A stretch of DNA of 64,000 nt, taken from NCBI GenBank assembly GCA_028023455.1, contig JAQFVV010006710.1, positions 62,001-126,000 of the forward strand. Direction: 5' to 3'. Positions within the stretch are counted from its first letter, which is position 1. Each line of letters begins with the position of its first letter. The notes beneath the pieces were generated by a model. That model saw only the letters and a program-made list of their open reading frames with translations. It did no database searches and had not been told where the DNA came from. Made by a program: the position numbers and the translations under genes. The DNA is from Epiperipatus broadwayi (lineage: Eukaryota; Onychophora; Udeonychophora; Euonychophora; Peripatidae). This document shows positions 24,892 to 36,231 of this stretch, piece after piece.

Positions 24892-25924
24892 ACAACATAA
24901 AGCTAAACTAGTCAATATAAAATCAAAACTACCCCAAATCTAAAATTAAACCAGACCAGCATAAAAATAATATTAAAACACAACCTAATTTACTCTACAA
25001 CGACTTCTCAAGGTAAAGAACTACAAAAAAACCACACATTATATATACTATTAAAAACTACCCACAAACCATCACTTCCCATCCACCCTTAATATTAAAA
25101 GAACTCTTAAATAAGTTAATTGCTTCAGAATAATAAATTTTCAATAATAAAGACTCTTTAATTCTTCTTTGTTTCATTTCTCTCAAAAAGACAACCTTAC
25201 TTCACAAAATCAATAGGCGTATCTTTTTCATGGACATACAAAGCAAACTAAGATATCTTTTTAACTTACTTTTTGAACCTTATTCTTTCATTTAAACTCA
25301 AACTACTGACCTATTAAACCTTGGTACCGGATAATTTGCCTGATGACGTATTTGACCACGGTTTTGGTAGGCATCGACGATGTATGAAACGTTGGATGGT
25401 GTTAATCCATCGAGAGTTAATTTTTTTTTTTTAAGGATTTAAAATTCGGAGAGAGATTTGGAAATTTTTGATTTTTATCTATTGTATTTTGCTATCACTT
25501 GATAATGATTTTTTAGCGCAGCACCTGACTTATTTGCGGTTTATGGGAGGCAGTAACTGTTTGACATATACCAATTGTCTCCACATTAACAGTAGTATTT
25601 TAATTTTTTAAATATTATATTTTAGAATTAATATATATAATATAGAAATAAGAACAAATGTAAAAGTAACGTCACATTATTGCCTATTGCTTATCTTATT
25701 TTACAAACAATTTTTGTATTTTCTTAACGTTTGAAATATTTCAATATTTTTAATAAAATACCAATATACTCCTTTTAAAATACAAAGCTGTAGAAACACG
25801 GTGTTACATTTTATACGAGGCTAATGGTAGATTGCATTAACTTTTATTTTTTTTAAATTTACAAAAAAAATTTTTTATATATTTCTTCAATTATCAAACT
25901 TCACCTAATTAATTTAATTGTAAA

Positions 25925-27070
25925 TAATTTTAATATTCTACAAATATCAAATTATTTTAAATTCATTAGCCAAGTATGTAAAAGTAGGGGCATGTGATCG
26001 CGATTAATGGCACATTTTTATGTGATCGCCATTAACGGCACATTTTCACTAATTTTGTTTCTATATTTTGTATTGACCTTATTTTGTATTTCTGATGTAT
26101 TTTCACTAATTTGTTGGTTTTATTTTGGTTAATATTTCTACAAATATCAATTATTTTTCGTAATTCATGGTATACAGGCTTTTAAAATTAGCGAATGATC
26201 GCCATTAATGGCACTTTTCAATAATTTATTTTTTTTTTGTATTGACCTTATTTTGTTTTCATGCTGTAAATTTTCACTAATTTGTTGGTTTTTTCTACAA
26301 ATATCAAATTATTTTTAGTAAATTCATTGGCTATATTTTGTATTTTATATCTTGTACTACAGCTTCGCTCAAAAACACCCAGGGCCCCCCCCAACAACTC
26401 CAGCCTCCGCTGTGATGCCATTAGGCACATTTTCAATAATTTTTTTTTTTTATTTTGTATTGACCTTATTTTGTATTTCTGCTGTATTTTCACTTTTGTT
26501 GGTTTGTATTTTGTTAATTTTCTCAAATATCATTATTTTTGTAAATTCATCGGCTATACAGTACGCTTTAAAATTAGCGAATGAGCATTTGGCACATTTT
26601 CAATATTATTTTTTATTTTGTATCCCTTATTTTGTTTTATGCTGTAAATTTTCACTATTTGTTGGTTTTTTTTGTAAATTCATGGCTATATTTTGTATTT
26701 TATATCTTGTACTACAAGCTTCGCTGCAAAAACACCCAGGGCCCCCAACAACTCACTCCGCCTGTGATCTCCATTAACGCACATTTTCAATATTTGTTTT
26801 TTTTTATTTGTATTGACCTTATTTGTATTTCATGCATGTAATTTTCACTAATTTGTTGGTTTGTATTTTGGGTTAATATTTCTACAAATATCAAATTATT
26901 TTTCAGAAATTCATCGGCTATACAGTACGTTTTTAAAAGTAGCGAATGATCGCATTAATGGCACATTTTCAATAATTTATTATTTTATTTTGTATTGACC
27001 TTATTTTGTATTTCTGCATGTAAATTTTCACTAATTTGTTGGGTACATTTTAAATAATTTTGTGTTACTA
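25925..27070. repeat. A-B alternating ~190-bp satellite, higher-order period ~370 bp
   Basis: Units share TTTCTACAAATATCAAATTATTTT, AAATTCATCGGCTAT and GGCACATTTTCAATAATTT, plus TTGTATTGACCTTATTTTG and CACTAATTTGTTGGTTT. Type A continues with ACAGTACGTTTTAAAATTAG and CGAATGATCGC (about 26170, 26555, 26915). Type B continues with TTTTGTATTTTATATCTTG, TACTACAGCTTCGCT and AACACCCAGGGCCCCC (about 26335, 26690). The order is A-B-A-B-A, so same-type units recur every 360-385 bp. Frequent 1-3-base indels produce ORFs on both strands that are not genes. Confidence 0.88.
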
Positions 27071-27172
27071 TATTTGTATTCACGTATTAAATTTTCACAA
27101 TTTTTTTTTGTATTTTTTCCAGGACCAAGAAGAAGCATGCTGGTGTTCCTTTGTTTTTTATCACTGCTCAAC

Positions 27173-27341
27173 GATGACGTATTACCCTGAAGGTATACGG
27201 TTTAATGTTGCGTTTTTAACGGACGTGTTCACGTGATATGCGGGCACATCTTATCGAGTAGATGTGTCTGCAGATCACTTGGAGACGTTATCTTAAAAAT
27301 CGCAACATTAGACCGGTATGCCTTCAGGGTAATACGTCATC
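27173..27341. repeat. Nested hairpin at the right end of the TIR element
   Basis: GATGACGTATTACCCTGAAG at 27173-27192 pairs with the complement ending at about 27341, and the pairing continues through GGTTTAATGTTGCG. The arms are ~40 bp with a few mismatches around a ~85-bp loop. The outer arm is part of the element's terminal repeat, so the subterminal sequence is present twice in opposite orientation. Confidence 0.85.
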
Positions 27342-28385
27342 AGGCAAATTATCCGTAAGTACCAAACCTTCTTACAAAATAAACAAGGAATAAAATATAC
27401 CACACCAGGAATAGTCTTTCTATCAAAAACTTCTTTTGTATTATTTAATAAATTATTCAATGTAACACCCCTTTTCCAAGCAATTTTCTTATTTCCAAAC
27501 AATTTACTATTTCTACACACAATTTTATAAGAAGACAATTTAAATGGCAAAGAAATAAAATCATATTTTTCTTTAATCTTTACATCCTTACAAATATTAC
27601 TATTAAATAAAATACTTTTAACAAATTTATCAGAGTATCCAACACTCAAATAATCTTTATAAAATTGATATTTCTGAAACAAAGCTACCCCACTAGAATT
27701 ATTTAATTTAATATTCCTATGACAATAATTCCTTAAAGCAGCTACTTTATGAGATACAGACTGATAGCTATCAGGTTTAATTATAGATCTTAATTCTTTA
27801 CTTTTAACTAAATGACTGCACAATAAAAAATTAGTTTCTATATTTCTAATCACCAAAAGATCTAAAAATTTTAACTTACCAAAATCTAACCCCCCTCTTT
27901 CTAACACAAATTTTATAGAAGGATCAAAACAATTAAACTCATTTACAAATTCCTTCAATTTATCATTCTCAACTACAAATAAACAATCATCAACATATCT
28001 GACAAATAATTTTACATATAAACAATTTTTTTAATAATAATTTCCTCTTCCATAAAATTAATATAAACTGAACATACTAAAGGAGAAATAATATAACCTA
28101 TTATCCACCCTTCCTTAATCTTATAAAATTACCTCTATAAGTAAAATACATAGAATCTTCCAATAACAAAAGCAAATCTTTAATTACCTTAATTTTATTT
28201 TTTGATAAAGAACTTTTCTTAATCAATACAGACAAAAGAACATCAATACTGCTTAACCTATTAACAGACTGATACATATTTTCAATATCTAAACTTCCAA
28301 ATACCCAATTACTTTCCATTTTAAAATTATTAATCTTATCAAAAGCCTCAAAAGAAGAAGAAACTGTGTACTGACCAAAATCAAC

Positions 28386-29330
28386 AAATTGATCTTTTGG
28401 TGATTAGAAATATAGAAACTAATTGTTTATTGTGCAGTCATTTAGTTAAAAGTAAAGAATTAAGATCTATAATTAAACCTGATAGCTATCAGTCTGTATC
28501 TCATAAAGTAGCTGCTTTAAGGAATTATTGTCATAGGAATATTAAATTAAATAATTCTAGTGGGGTAGCTTTGTTTCAGAAATATCAATTTTATAAAGAT
28601 TATTTGAGTGTTGGATACTCTGATAAATTTGTTAAAAGTATTTTATTTAATAGTAATATTTGTAAGGATGTAAAGGTTAAAGAAAAATATGATTTTATTT
28701 CTTTGCCATTTAAATTGTCTTCTTATAAAATTGTGTGTAGAAATAGTAAATTGTTTGGAAATAAGAAAATTGCTTGGAAAAGGGGTGTTACATTGAATAA
28801 TTTATTAAATAATACAAAAGAAGTTTTTGATAGAAAGACTATTCCTGGTGTGGTATATTTTATTCCTGTTTATTTTGTAAGAAGGTTTACATAGGTCAGA
28901 GTAGTTTGAGTTTAAATGAAAGAATAAAGGTTCATAAAAGTAGAGTTAAAAATAGATATCTTAGTTCTGCTTTGTATGTCCATGAAAAATATACAGGCCA
29001 CACTATTGATTTTGATGAAGCTAAGGTTGTCTTCTTTGAGAGAAATGAAATCAAAAGAAGAATTAAAGAGTCTTTATTATTGAAAATTTATTATTCTGAA
29101 GCAATTAACTTATTTAAGAGTTCTTTTAATATTAAGGGTGGATGGGAAGTGAATGGATTTGTGGGTAGTTTTTAATAGTATATATAATGTGTGGTTTTTT
29201 TGTAGTTCTTTACACTTGAGAAGTCTGCTTGTAGCAGTGAAACCTTAGGTTGTGTTTTAATATTATTTTTATGCTGGTCTGGTTTAATTTTAGATTTGGG
29301 GTAGTTTTGATATATATATATTTCCTTTGG
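28386..29330 (+). pseudogene. Penelope-like retroelement, plus copy, 5'-truncated
   Basis: It begins inside the RT C-terminal region (LLVIRNIET at about 28390) and matches the minus copy closely. It runs through YKDYLSVGYSDKFVKSILF (about 28590) and the linker WKRGVTLNNLLNN (about 28770) to GVVYFIP (about 28850). One T is missing after ATTCC at about 28864 compared with the minus copy, shifting the frame before the GIY-YIG core. The endonuclease then continues in another frame from about 28890 (YIGQS-equivalent, NERIKVHKSRVK, VHEKYTGHTIDF, and a conserved EAKVVFFERNEIKRRIKESL block) to a stop after GFVGSF (29175), with a ~150-bp 3' UTR ending near a TA tract. The high similarity of the two copies suggests they arose in one event or close together. 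It is not functional. Confidence 0.93.
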
Positions 29331-29449
29331 TTAGTTTGTTATATATTAATATTTTGATATATATATATTGTAAGAGATGGCTTACAACTAGCCTTTACAC
29401 CCATCCCAATTTCTTTTACAGTGTTATGAATTCAGACCAAGTGGAAGGC

Positions 29450-29610
29450 AAATAAAATATCTTATATACTTGCTTATACAAATGTAGTATATCCATATAT
29501 AAACATACAGATAAACTAATGTGTTTGAAATAAAATATCTTATATACTTGTTTATACAAATGTAGTATATACATTTATAAACATACATATAGATTGATAT
29601 GTTTGAGAAA
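29450..29610. repeat. 79-bp tandem duplication
   Basis: AAATAAAATATCTTATATAC at about 29450 recurs at about 29529 with the following ~55 bp (TTATACAAATGTAGTATAT, ATAAACATACA) conserved. Two copies, about 90% alike by eye. Confidence 0.8.
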
Positions 29611-31439
29611 TTAATTATTATTATTTGTCTATTGTAAGAAAGCAAACAAATTTGCTATACACATGAAATATATATGCATATAAACTAATATGTTCATCTA
29701 TTGGTAGAAATTAATTGTTTTTCTTTTATTCATTTAATTTCAATAACTAAAAATACTAATTGATTGACTAATAGAATGGACATAATTTAAGATTAAAATT
29801 TATATGAAGTCAAAATTGTTGTTAAATGATCGAGTTTGGAATAATGAAAATTAAATAAAAAGAATGATAAAAATAATATTTTATAATTTGATTTTTTTCT
29901 TGTCAAGTTGTAATAATAAATTTTTTAGCAAGCACGTGACAAGAGAGCATTTCTCTTAACTGGAAAAATCTACAATTAAATTGACAGAGAGTAGCGTTCT
30001 TGACTTAAAAAAATCTGGAATTGAATTGACAGCAAAAAAATTAAGTTTTTATTTCTTAAAAAAAAAAAAAGAAAAAAAAAACGATTTGGCATTTAAAAAA
30101 ATACAGTATAATTCTAATATTTGTAGTTTCAAGAAGTTAAACTTTAATTTATAATTAGCAGGAATGAACTAGGGACTTAATTTATTCTGCAAGCTAAAAT
30201 TCATTATAACAGAAATAATGCAAAGGAAATCTGAAACTACTAAAAATTAACTCTATTTTTATATATATTTAAGCCAAGTTATAAATAATAATTTATAATA
30301 AAGGAATCATTATGATGTATTTGGGGTAAGAAGCAAATGCTGTGAGACTTTCCAAAGCTAGTTCAATGTCATTATGGAATTATGAAATTATAAAATTTTT
30401 CATCAAGATGTCATCTGTCTTATAGAACACTGGTGTACAGCAATCTTCCATGGATTTATATATGGTCAGGAGAGATAATCTGGATGTGTTTGTTTTATCC
30501 AAGCAGCATGAACTGTGTGAATATTAATAGAGTTGGCAACTGGAATGCTAGACATGGAGATTGATATTTATATTTATAAACTCTTAACTGTGAAGATAAA
30601 ATGTTTGCTTTATTCAAGATAAATATGTTATTTTGATTCACGTGAATATATATTTGCTTTTGTCATTTTTTTATTTGAAAATTCATATATTGTAATTTTT
30701 TTTTGTTTTATTGTGTGTTTAAGAGTCATTTTTCAAATTCAATCACTTGCAATTTAAAATTGGAAGTAATGGATGGATAAATGTCATATTAATGTAAATT
30801 AAAAAAGGAATCCTCTTCAAGTAATGTGTATTTTTTTTTAATAAAAGTAAATTTTCAGATTCCTCTAGAATTCAACATTAATCCATCAAGGTGACCTCAA
30901 CTCAAGTAAGGTTTTTATATATTTAACATTGAGGGCAAAACTTTAGGACAAGACTAGATAGATAATTTACTTATAAATTTTAATAATATTTACTTGTAAT
31001 TTTGTTTTATTTCTGATTGCATAATTAACCCACTGAGTAAATGGTCTTTATCGGATCTGTCAGTAATTTCTACCATGACTTGCACACACATATAAATGGA
31101 AGTGGGGCTATATATATATATAAAATAGTTATAATTATAATATATTTACCCTAGCCTAAAAATATCATTCTAATAATTACATTAATGGGGTAGTTTTAGA
31201 ATTAGTAAACTCTCATTTTGCTTTTCTTTTTTGTTGTTTTATGTATATATTTAAGAAATTATATAGTATAATTTTGTATATAATGCTCTTTAAATTATTT
31301 TGTTTCTGTTGTATGAAGCCATCAAGATAATAAAAACCATTCTTGATAATCAAATATTTATCTATTTTATTATTTTTTTGTTTGTAAATATTTATTTTTA
31401 TATGTTGTTAATAAATTAAGTTGTTTAAATTAATCTGAT
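29611..31439. other. AT-rich spacer, no gene seen
   Basis: Contains a weak ~43-bp direct repeat near 29960-30025 (AATTAAATTGACAG and AATTGAATTGACAG) and poly-A runs. No ORF with a domain was seen. Confidence 0.5.
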
Positions 31440-31445
31440 CTCTGT

Positions 31446-31580
31446 TTGGTCATCACCACCATCATTATGCATTTATATCACTAGATGTTTGATCATCATC
31501 ATTATTATGAATTTATATCATTAAAGGTTTGGTGATCATCATCATTATATTGCTATTATAAATAATTGATCATCATCAGT
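31446..31580. repeat. ~42-bp degenerate tandem repeat rich in ATC
   Basis: TTTGGTCATCACCACCATCA, TTTGATCATCATCATTATTA and TTTGGTGATCATCATCATTA start about 41-43 bp apart, each followed by a TTTATATCA-like spacer. Three to four copies. Confidence 0.7.
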
Positions 31581-31619
31581 ATTTTTCTATATCTATGCTT
31601 ATATATAGGCATATTTGGT

Positions 31620-32111
31620 TTATAATTGAGTAGGTCCATCCCTGAAGAGAGATGACTGCAAGAACTCCCTGAGTTTGAATTCCGTGGGGTAATGAGGCCT
31701 AAAAAGGGAGATGTAATGAATATGCACTGGTCTAAGTTGCATTGAAATATTGTTAGTAAATTATAAGTTAGTATATTGTAAGTGGATGTGGCTTGGAATT
31801 GGGCATTTCATTGTGACATCTTTAGCATCCTATTTGAAGGCCTAGGTCTGACAGTAGTGAGATGTGCTCCCTTTGTTATATGCTATTGCTGATTCAGTAA
31901 CATCTGATGCACCCAAATGTGCCATTGAATCATGAATTTTGGATATGACTTGTTGTATGTGGGTTGACACATTTCATTTAAATCATCTAACTACTTAATC
32001 ATATTCATGTTATCATATGGTGTGCCCCATGGTCCTGGTATATCTGGCACCATCAACTATCAACTTTGGGGTAGCGGGTTTCATTGTAATATATATATAT
32101 ATATATATATA
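31620..32111. other. Less AT-rich segment ending in TTGTAA(TA)n
   Basis: About 470 bp of unassigned, GC-richer sequence (for example GGTGTGCCCCATGGTCCTGG near 32020) ends CATTGTAA followed by a ~25-bp TA run (32087-32111). The single-ended TA tail suggests the 3' end of an old retroelement. There is no coding motif, and the 5' limit is arbitrary. Confidence 0.3.
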
Positions 32112-33255
32112 ATATTCATTTAGAGTATTTCACATTATACAGAAAAATAAAAAAAAAAGACTCCTAATGTCAAAAATAGTTAAAGTTTAATCAGAGTCAA
32201 ACTAAGATCTTCCCCATCACAACCATTTCGATTCATGCTACTATTCTAATTGCTTAATCTTAACATAAAAATGCTCTCCTTTGATTAAATCAACAACTTG
32301 AATCAATGGAAAAAAATAAAAAAAGAATATTACCAACATTCTCAAAATCATGAATTTGTTTCAAACAAATTAAACTACATATTTTATTAAATTAAAACAA
32401 ATATCAATAAAAAAAAATTTAAATAAAATAAAATTATTAAAAAAAATTATATGAAAATAAAGGAAAATATTAAATAATTCTATACTGTATCTAAGCAGTA
32501 AAAATTAACATAAACTAGACTTTTTTTTTCAAAATATGTGATTACTGTGATATTAAAACATAAATTTTATAAATTATGGGTATAGAAGGTTTTGAACTAT
32601 AAAATATAAGCTGTTACATGTTATTTAATAAATAATCATTTGTTAAATTGTTATTATCTATTAGTGGTTCTTAATACTTTCATATCTATCATTTATTTTT
32701 TAGTCCTTTGAAAAATGATGGATCAAGGTTTTATTGTAGTTACACTATTAATCAGAAGTTGATATTTTTATTTTTAATGCATTAATTCTTATAAGAAATT
32801 TTTTTTTTTACATTTCAAGTTTTCTTAGAAAATTGTATGAATAGCTTGATTTGCTATTATGCCTTTTACATTTTTCTATTTAGATTCTTTTTTATTTGTA
32901 ATAAAATCATTATCAACAAATTTTCTATTCCTTATTTGTCTCTTATTTTTAATATTTTTTTTTGAGTTTCATATATTTTGAGAAATTTTGTTTTTTTATC
33001 ATTATTTGGCATATAATAGAAGCCTGATTTATAGTCAACTTTAAATTTTGTCTTATTCATAACACATATCTTTCCTCTATCAATTCCATCTTAATTATAT
33101 TATTAGAGGTTTATTATAAATATATTTTAGTTTCTTGGGTTATTTAAATCCAAACGGTCATCAATAAAATTAAATATTTATCGTTGTTTTTTTATATACA
33201 TTGAATTAGATGTCACATGATCACAATTTCTTATGCTTGCTCATAATGTTATTAA
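32112..33255. other. AT-rich spacer, no gene seen
   Basis: Very A/T rich, with no open frame of note and no repeat recognised. Confidence 0.55.
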
Positions 33256-33474
33256 ACCAGGCAAAACTCTCCATATCATAGTGCTCATTCAGTGCAAGCC
33301 AGAGTAATCTCAGATTCAAGGCTCCTCACTGATGAAATCCATAAGATAAAAACTAGTCTGAAGATATTAAATGAATAGGCACTAGATAGGGATTTTATGC
33401 GCAAACCTTCTGGCATACCTTGATTACTCTGGCTTGCACTGAGTGGCACTACTGTATGGAGAGTTTTGCCTGTG
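33256..33474. mobile_element. TTAA-flanked MITE, 219 bp, ~57-bp TIRs
   Basis: TTAA at 33252-33255 and 33475-33478 flanks termini ACCAGGCAAAACTCTCCAT (left) and, inverted, CACAGGCAAAACTCTCCAT (right). The inverted repeat continues through GTGC..TCAGTGCAAGCC and AGAGTAATC. TTAA targets suit piggyBac-type mobilisation. Sequence related to this MITE occurs near 14030-14090. Confidence 0.85.
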
Positions 33475-33478
33475 TTAA

Positions 33479-35147
33479 ATTAGATGTCACTAATGACTTG
33501 ATGTGAAAAGATTCAGATATGTTTATAGTAGAATTATTTTTATCTACAAAATCATTTTTGCTATTTCGTTTTTTTACTTAATTGAGATCAACAATATATT
33601 TTTTAAAAACTGATTTTTCAAAATGTACATATTATTCATTTTTTAAAATTAATGGCAATTATCTAAGACAATTTGTTTAAAAAAAGTTTATTTATAGCAA
33701 CTATAATATTATTTTCAATTATTAGGGAAGTTTTTGCCTGTGGTAATCTATATAAGGATATTTTAACTCTTATATCTGGAACTCTGTCATTAGTAGAGCT
33801 TAAAAAATGAGCTTACATTTAATTAAATAGTATTAATATATGTATAGTAAATCTCTGTCCATCACTTTTACATATAACATTTCACCACATTTTTATCTAC
33901 TTTTTTCAGTCCTGAAACCTGCACCATAGAGATAGGTGTTATTTTCCCACAATCCATTTTTTAATTCATGTCAATCATTGGCAAATCAGAGTGTTAATGT
34001 AAGATTTTTACATATTGGTAGTTTTTGTTTAAAAAATGATAATTAAAACAATCTATATTACTATTTATCTTCACTCCTTCTCTTTGGATTAAGCAAAGAC
34101 TTTGAAATACTTTTGTCAAATATAGCGTTTCATCAAAGACATTCCTAAACATTTCATTTTAAATTTTTATTGCAAGAACTTCTAAGCATTTTTGAGTGCA
34201 CCAGTTTTCATTTATTATTCTCATTTTTTATATTTCATTCCTGATATTATTTTGCTCCTGTTGCAGAATATACAATCTATTAAATAAAAAAAAAGAAAAA
34301 CATGGTGAAGCTGAAAATCTGGTGAAAATAAAAAGAATTTAAGGAAAAGTACATTACACTACATATTCATATAACCGATCATAGGACTATGAAATGTTTT
34401 AATTTTAGAATGATGAGAAGAACAAAGATTGTGCAAGAAAAAATGACAAAGATTTTTTCAATAAAAAAGTGTCTTAAAATTTATAAAATCTTGAATTATA
34501 TATTTTAAGGATTTTTCCATTTATATTTTACTATTTGTATAATTCAAAATCAAAATTGTTATTGTAAATATAAAAAAAATCTGCAAATGTCTAATCATTA
34601 TACAATTATTTATATTAACTTTGATTTTTCTACTTACATAATTACTATGATACTAAAATTATTTACACACAAAATTTTGGTGAATAATAAGTGTGGATTG
34701 TATTCAGTAAACAGTTATTATTTTTTTATTCATAATTTTTAATTGAGTATTATTTTCATAAATACCTTTTTTTTCTCTGATTCCATGACATATGATAGAT
34801 TGAGATTATATTTATATATGTTAAAGCAGAAAGGAGTTTGCTGTTAACTGAAAGGAGACCCTTAGATTCCTCTTGGAGGCCTTAAAGAAACCGAAAAGAT
34901 CAAATTCTTATGTCCACTCCATATATTCTTGTCATTGCAGCTGTTATTACTATGTGATTATTCATATAGTACATGAATGTAGATGAGCTGCTCACCAATA
35001 TACATTAGCCAGTGTGGTGAGTTTATTGGCTTTTACCTTTGAGTTTAAGATCAATAAACACCCTGGTCTTACTTCTCAGTTAATGTGTGTATGAATGAAA
35101 AAAAATTTCAAATAGATAAATACAATCATGACAGACAAAAATAAATC
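33479..35147. other. AT-rich spacer; part may be LINE 5' sequence
   Basis: No gene was seen. From about 34810 the sequence becomes less AT-rich (GAAAGGAGACCC, CTTGGAGGCCTTAAAG), which may be the 5' UTR of the RTE element that follows. No boundary can be fixed. Confidence 0.4.
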
Positions 35148-35942
35148 ATGGTCCTTATTCCCAGAAGGCTGAAAAATCACCAGACAAATAGATGTTGGTG
35201 GACAATGGCAGCGAATGCTAAGAATCCCCTGATTGTGAACACATGCTGTCATTTGATGATTTGTTTAAGAACATACAACTGCAGATCACTTTCAAGAGAA
35301 GGAAGATTGAAAGAATTGGAAAGAACTATTTTATTTTCTATGGGACATTATTGGACTTTGTGAAGTCAGAAGAAAAGGTGAAGAGATAATTGATTTAAAA
35401 AGTGGAACATATACTCTACTAAAAGGGCATAAATATTGGAAATACAATTGGAATAGGATTCATTATAAATAAAAGGTGGAAGAACAACATTGTGGAAATT
35501 AGTTATGGATGGACAGAGTAACAAGATTAGTTATTCAACTTAATAGTAGATACCAAATGCAGATAATTCAGGTTTAGGCCTCAATAAGTTTTCAAAGTCA
35601 TGAATTAATAGAAGATTCTTATATGAATGTAAAAGAATTTTGATCAGACTAAACAATATTTTAAAATTGTTATGGGAAGACTTAAATGCTAGAATTGGTA
35701 AACAAATAAAAAATGAAGTGCTGTAGGTAAATTTGGTTATGGTAATAGAAATGAGAGAGAAGAGAGACTTATAGAGTTTGCAGGAATAGAAAAATTATAT
35801 TATGAATTCATTTTTTGAGAAAAATGTTAAAAGGAAATGGACATGGAAGCATCCAAATGAAGGTACAGAAGAATTTGATTATATTTTGATGAACAGAAAA
35901 TACATATTTCAAGATTATAATGTTCTTAATAAATTCAACATA
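35148..35942 (+). pseudogene. RTE-type LINE AP-endonuclease fossil, truncated by the tandem array
   Basis: A decayed apurinic/apyrimidinic-like endonuclease domain of an RTE-like LINE, in more than one plus frame. Legible parts: TYNCRSLSREGRLKELER (about 35265), IGLCEVRRKGEE-equivalent (about 35350-35385), VTRLVIQLNSRY (about 35520), DLNARIGKQ (about 35683, the GDFNA-like catalytic block), ERLIEFAG-like (about 35768), and WTWKHPNEGTEEFDYIL (about 35843-35893). It stops after VLNKFNI at about 35940, just before the position of the conserved C-terminal SDH motif, where the gypsy-derived array begins. The downstream reverse transcriptase half is not found in the window. It may have been displaced beyond the array or deleted. 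Confidence 0.88.
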
Positions 35943-36231
35943 GTGTACCAGACCATACTCCCCTGCGGATTTTTTGCTCCTAATCTTGCGCTGAGCATGA
36001 AGTGATCAAGATTTAACAGGGAAAGAAATGGATACCAATTTAGCCAATTGTCTGTACTCATATATACTGGTACTTCCAGCTAAACTGATAGAAAGAGTGA
36101 ATTTACAGGACTCTGCCAATTAAAAAACCCCTTTAGTTGATACCTTACTCAAATGCCCGAATGTTTTAAAACCTATGGTAAGTACACACCTCTGAAAAGT
36201 CTATTTACAAAATAGCTTTTGTGCGCCACTT

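Larger units (their letters stand above)
25323..27363. mobile_element. Unclassified DNA element, 2.04 kb, ~30-bp TIRs, 7-bp TSD
   Basis: The left end is GGTACCGGATAATTTGCC followed by TGATGACGTATT. The inverse at the right end (read on the minus strand) is GGTACTTACGGATAATTTGCC, followed by TGATGACGTATT. The flanking heptamer AAACCTT (25316-25322 and 27364-27370) occurs once in the uninterrupted Penelope copy at the matching position (complement of 28885-28891), so the insertion and its 7-bp duplication are demonstrated within the window. There is no transposase. The interior is mostly the satellite described next. A 7-bp duplication with these termini does not match a superfamily that I can name with confidence. 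Confidence 0.85.
24890..28385 (-). pseudogene. Penelope-like retroelement, minus copy, split by a DNA element
   Basis: Read on the minus strand from 28385, this carries RT motif A (SLDIENMYQSV, about 28290), motif B (ISPLVCSVYIN, about 28070) and motif C (RYVDDCLFVV, YVDD codons at 27999-27988). The Penelope RT-to-endonuclease linker follows (WKRGVTLNNLLNNTKEVF, about 27470-27420), then GVVYFIPCLFCKKV (about 27405-27365), the start of the GIY-YIG endonuclease. There it is interrupted by a 2.04-kb insertion (25323-27363). The endonuclease C-terminus and 3' UTR resume at 25315-24890 with small deletions. A one-base frameshift near 28020 separates motifs B and C, and the 5' part is missing. Penelope elements encode an RT of telomerase-related ancestry plus GIY-YIG. 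The copy is dead. It forms an inverted repeat with the plus copy that starts at 28386. Confidence 0.93.

Noticed and set aside
25335-25400. CTGATGA...GAAAC resembling hammerhead ribozyme boxes of Penelope-like elements
   Set aside because: The sequence lies in the TIR of the inserted DNA element, the spacing between boxes is too long and I could not form proper stems I-III.
26248-26841. Overlapping ORFs on both strands at 26.2-26.8 kb
   Set aside because: Produced by the A/B satellite units; both strands are open and no domain is present.
25323-27363. Reading the 2-kb insertion as a Penelope pseudo-LTR
   Set aside because: It has inverted, not direct, ends and a 7-bp target duplication inside the Penelope ORF.
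29424-29645. 73-codon minus ORF
   Set aside because: Translation of the 79-bp tandem duplication, Tyr/Ile rich without a domain.
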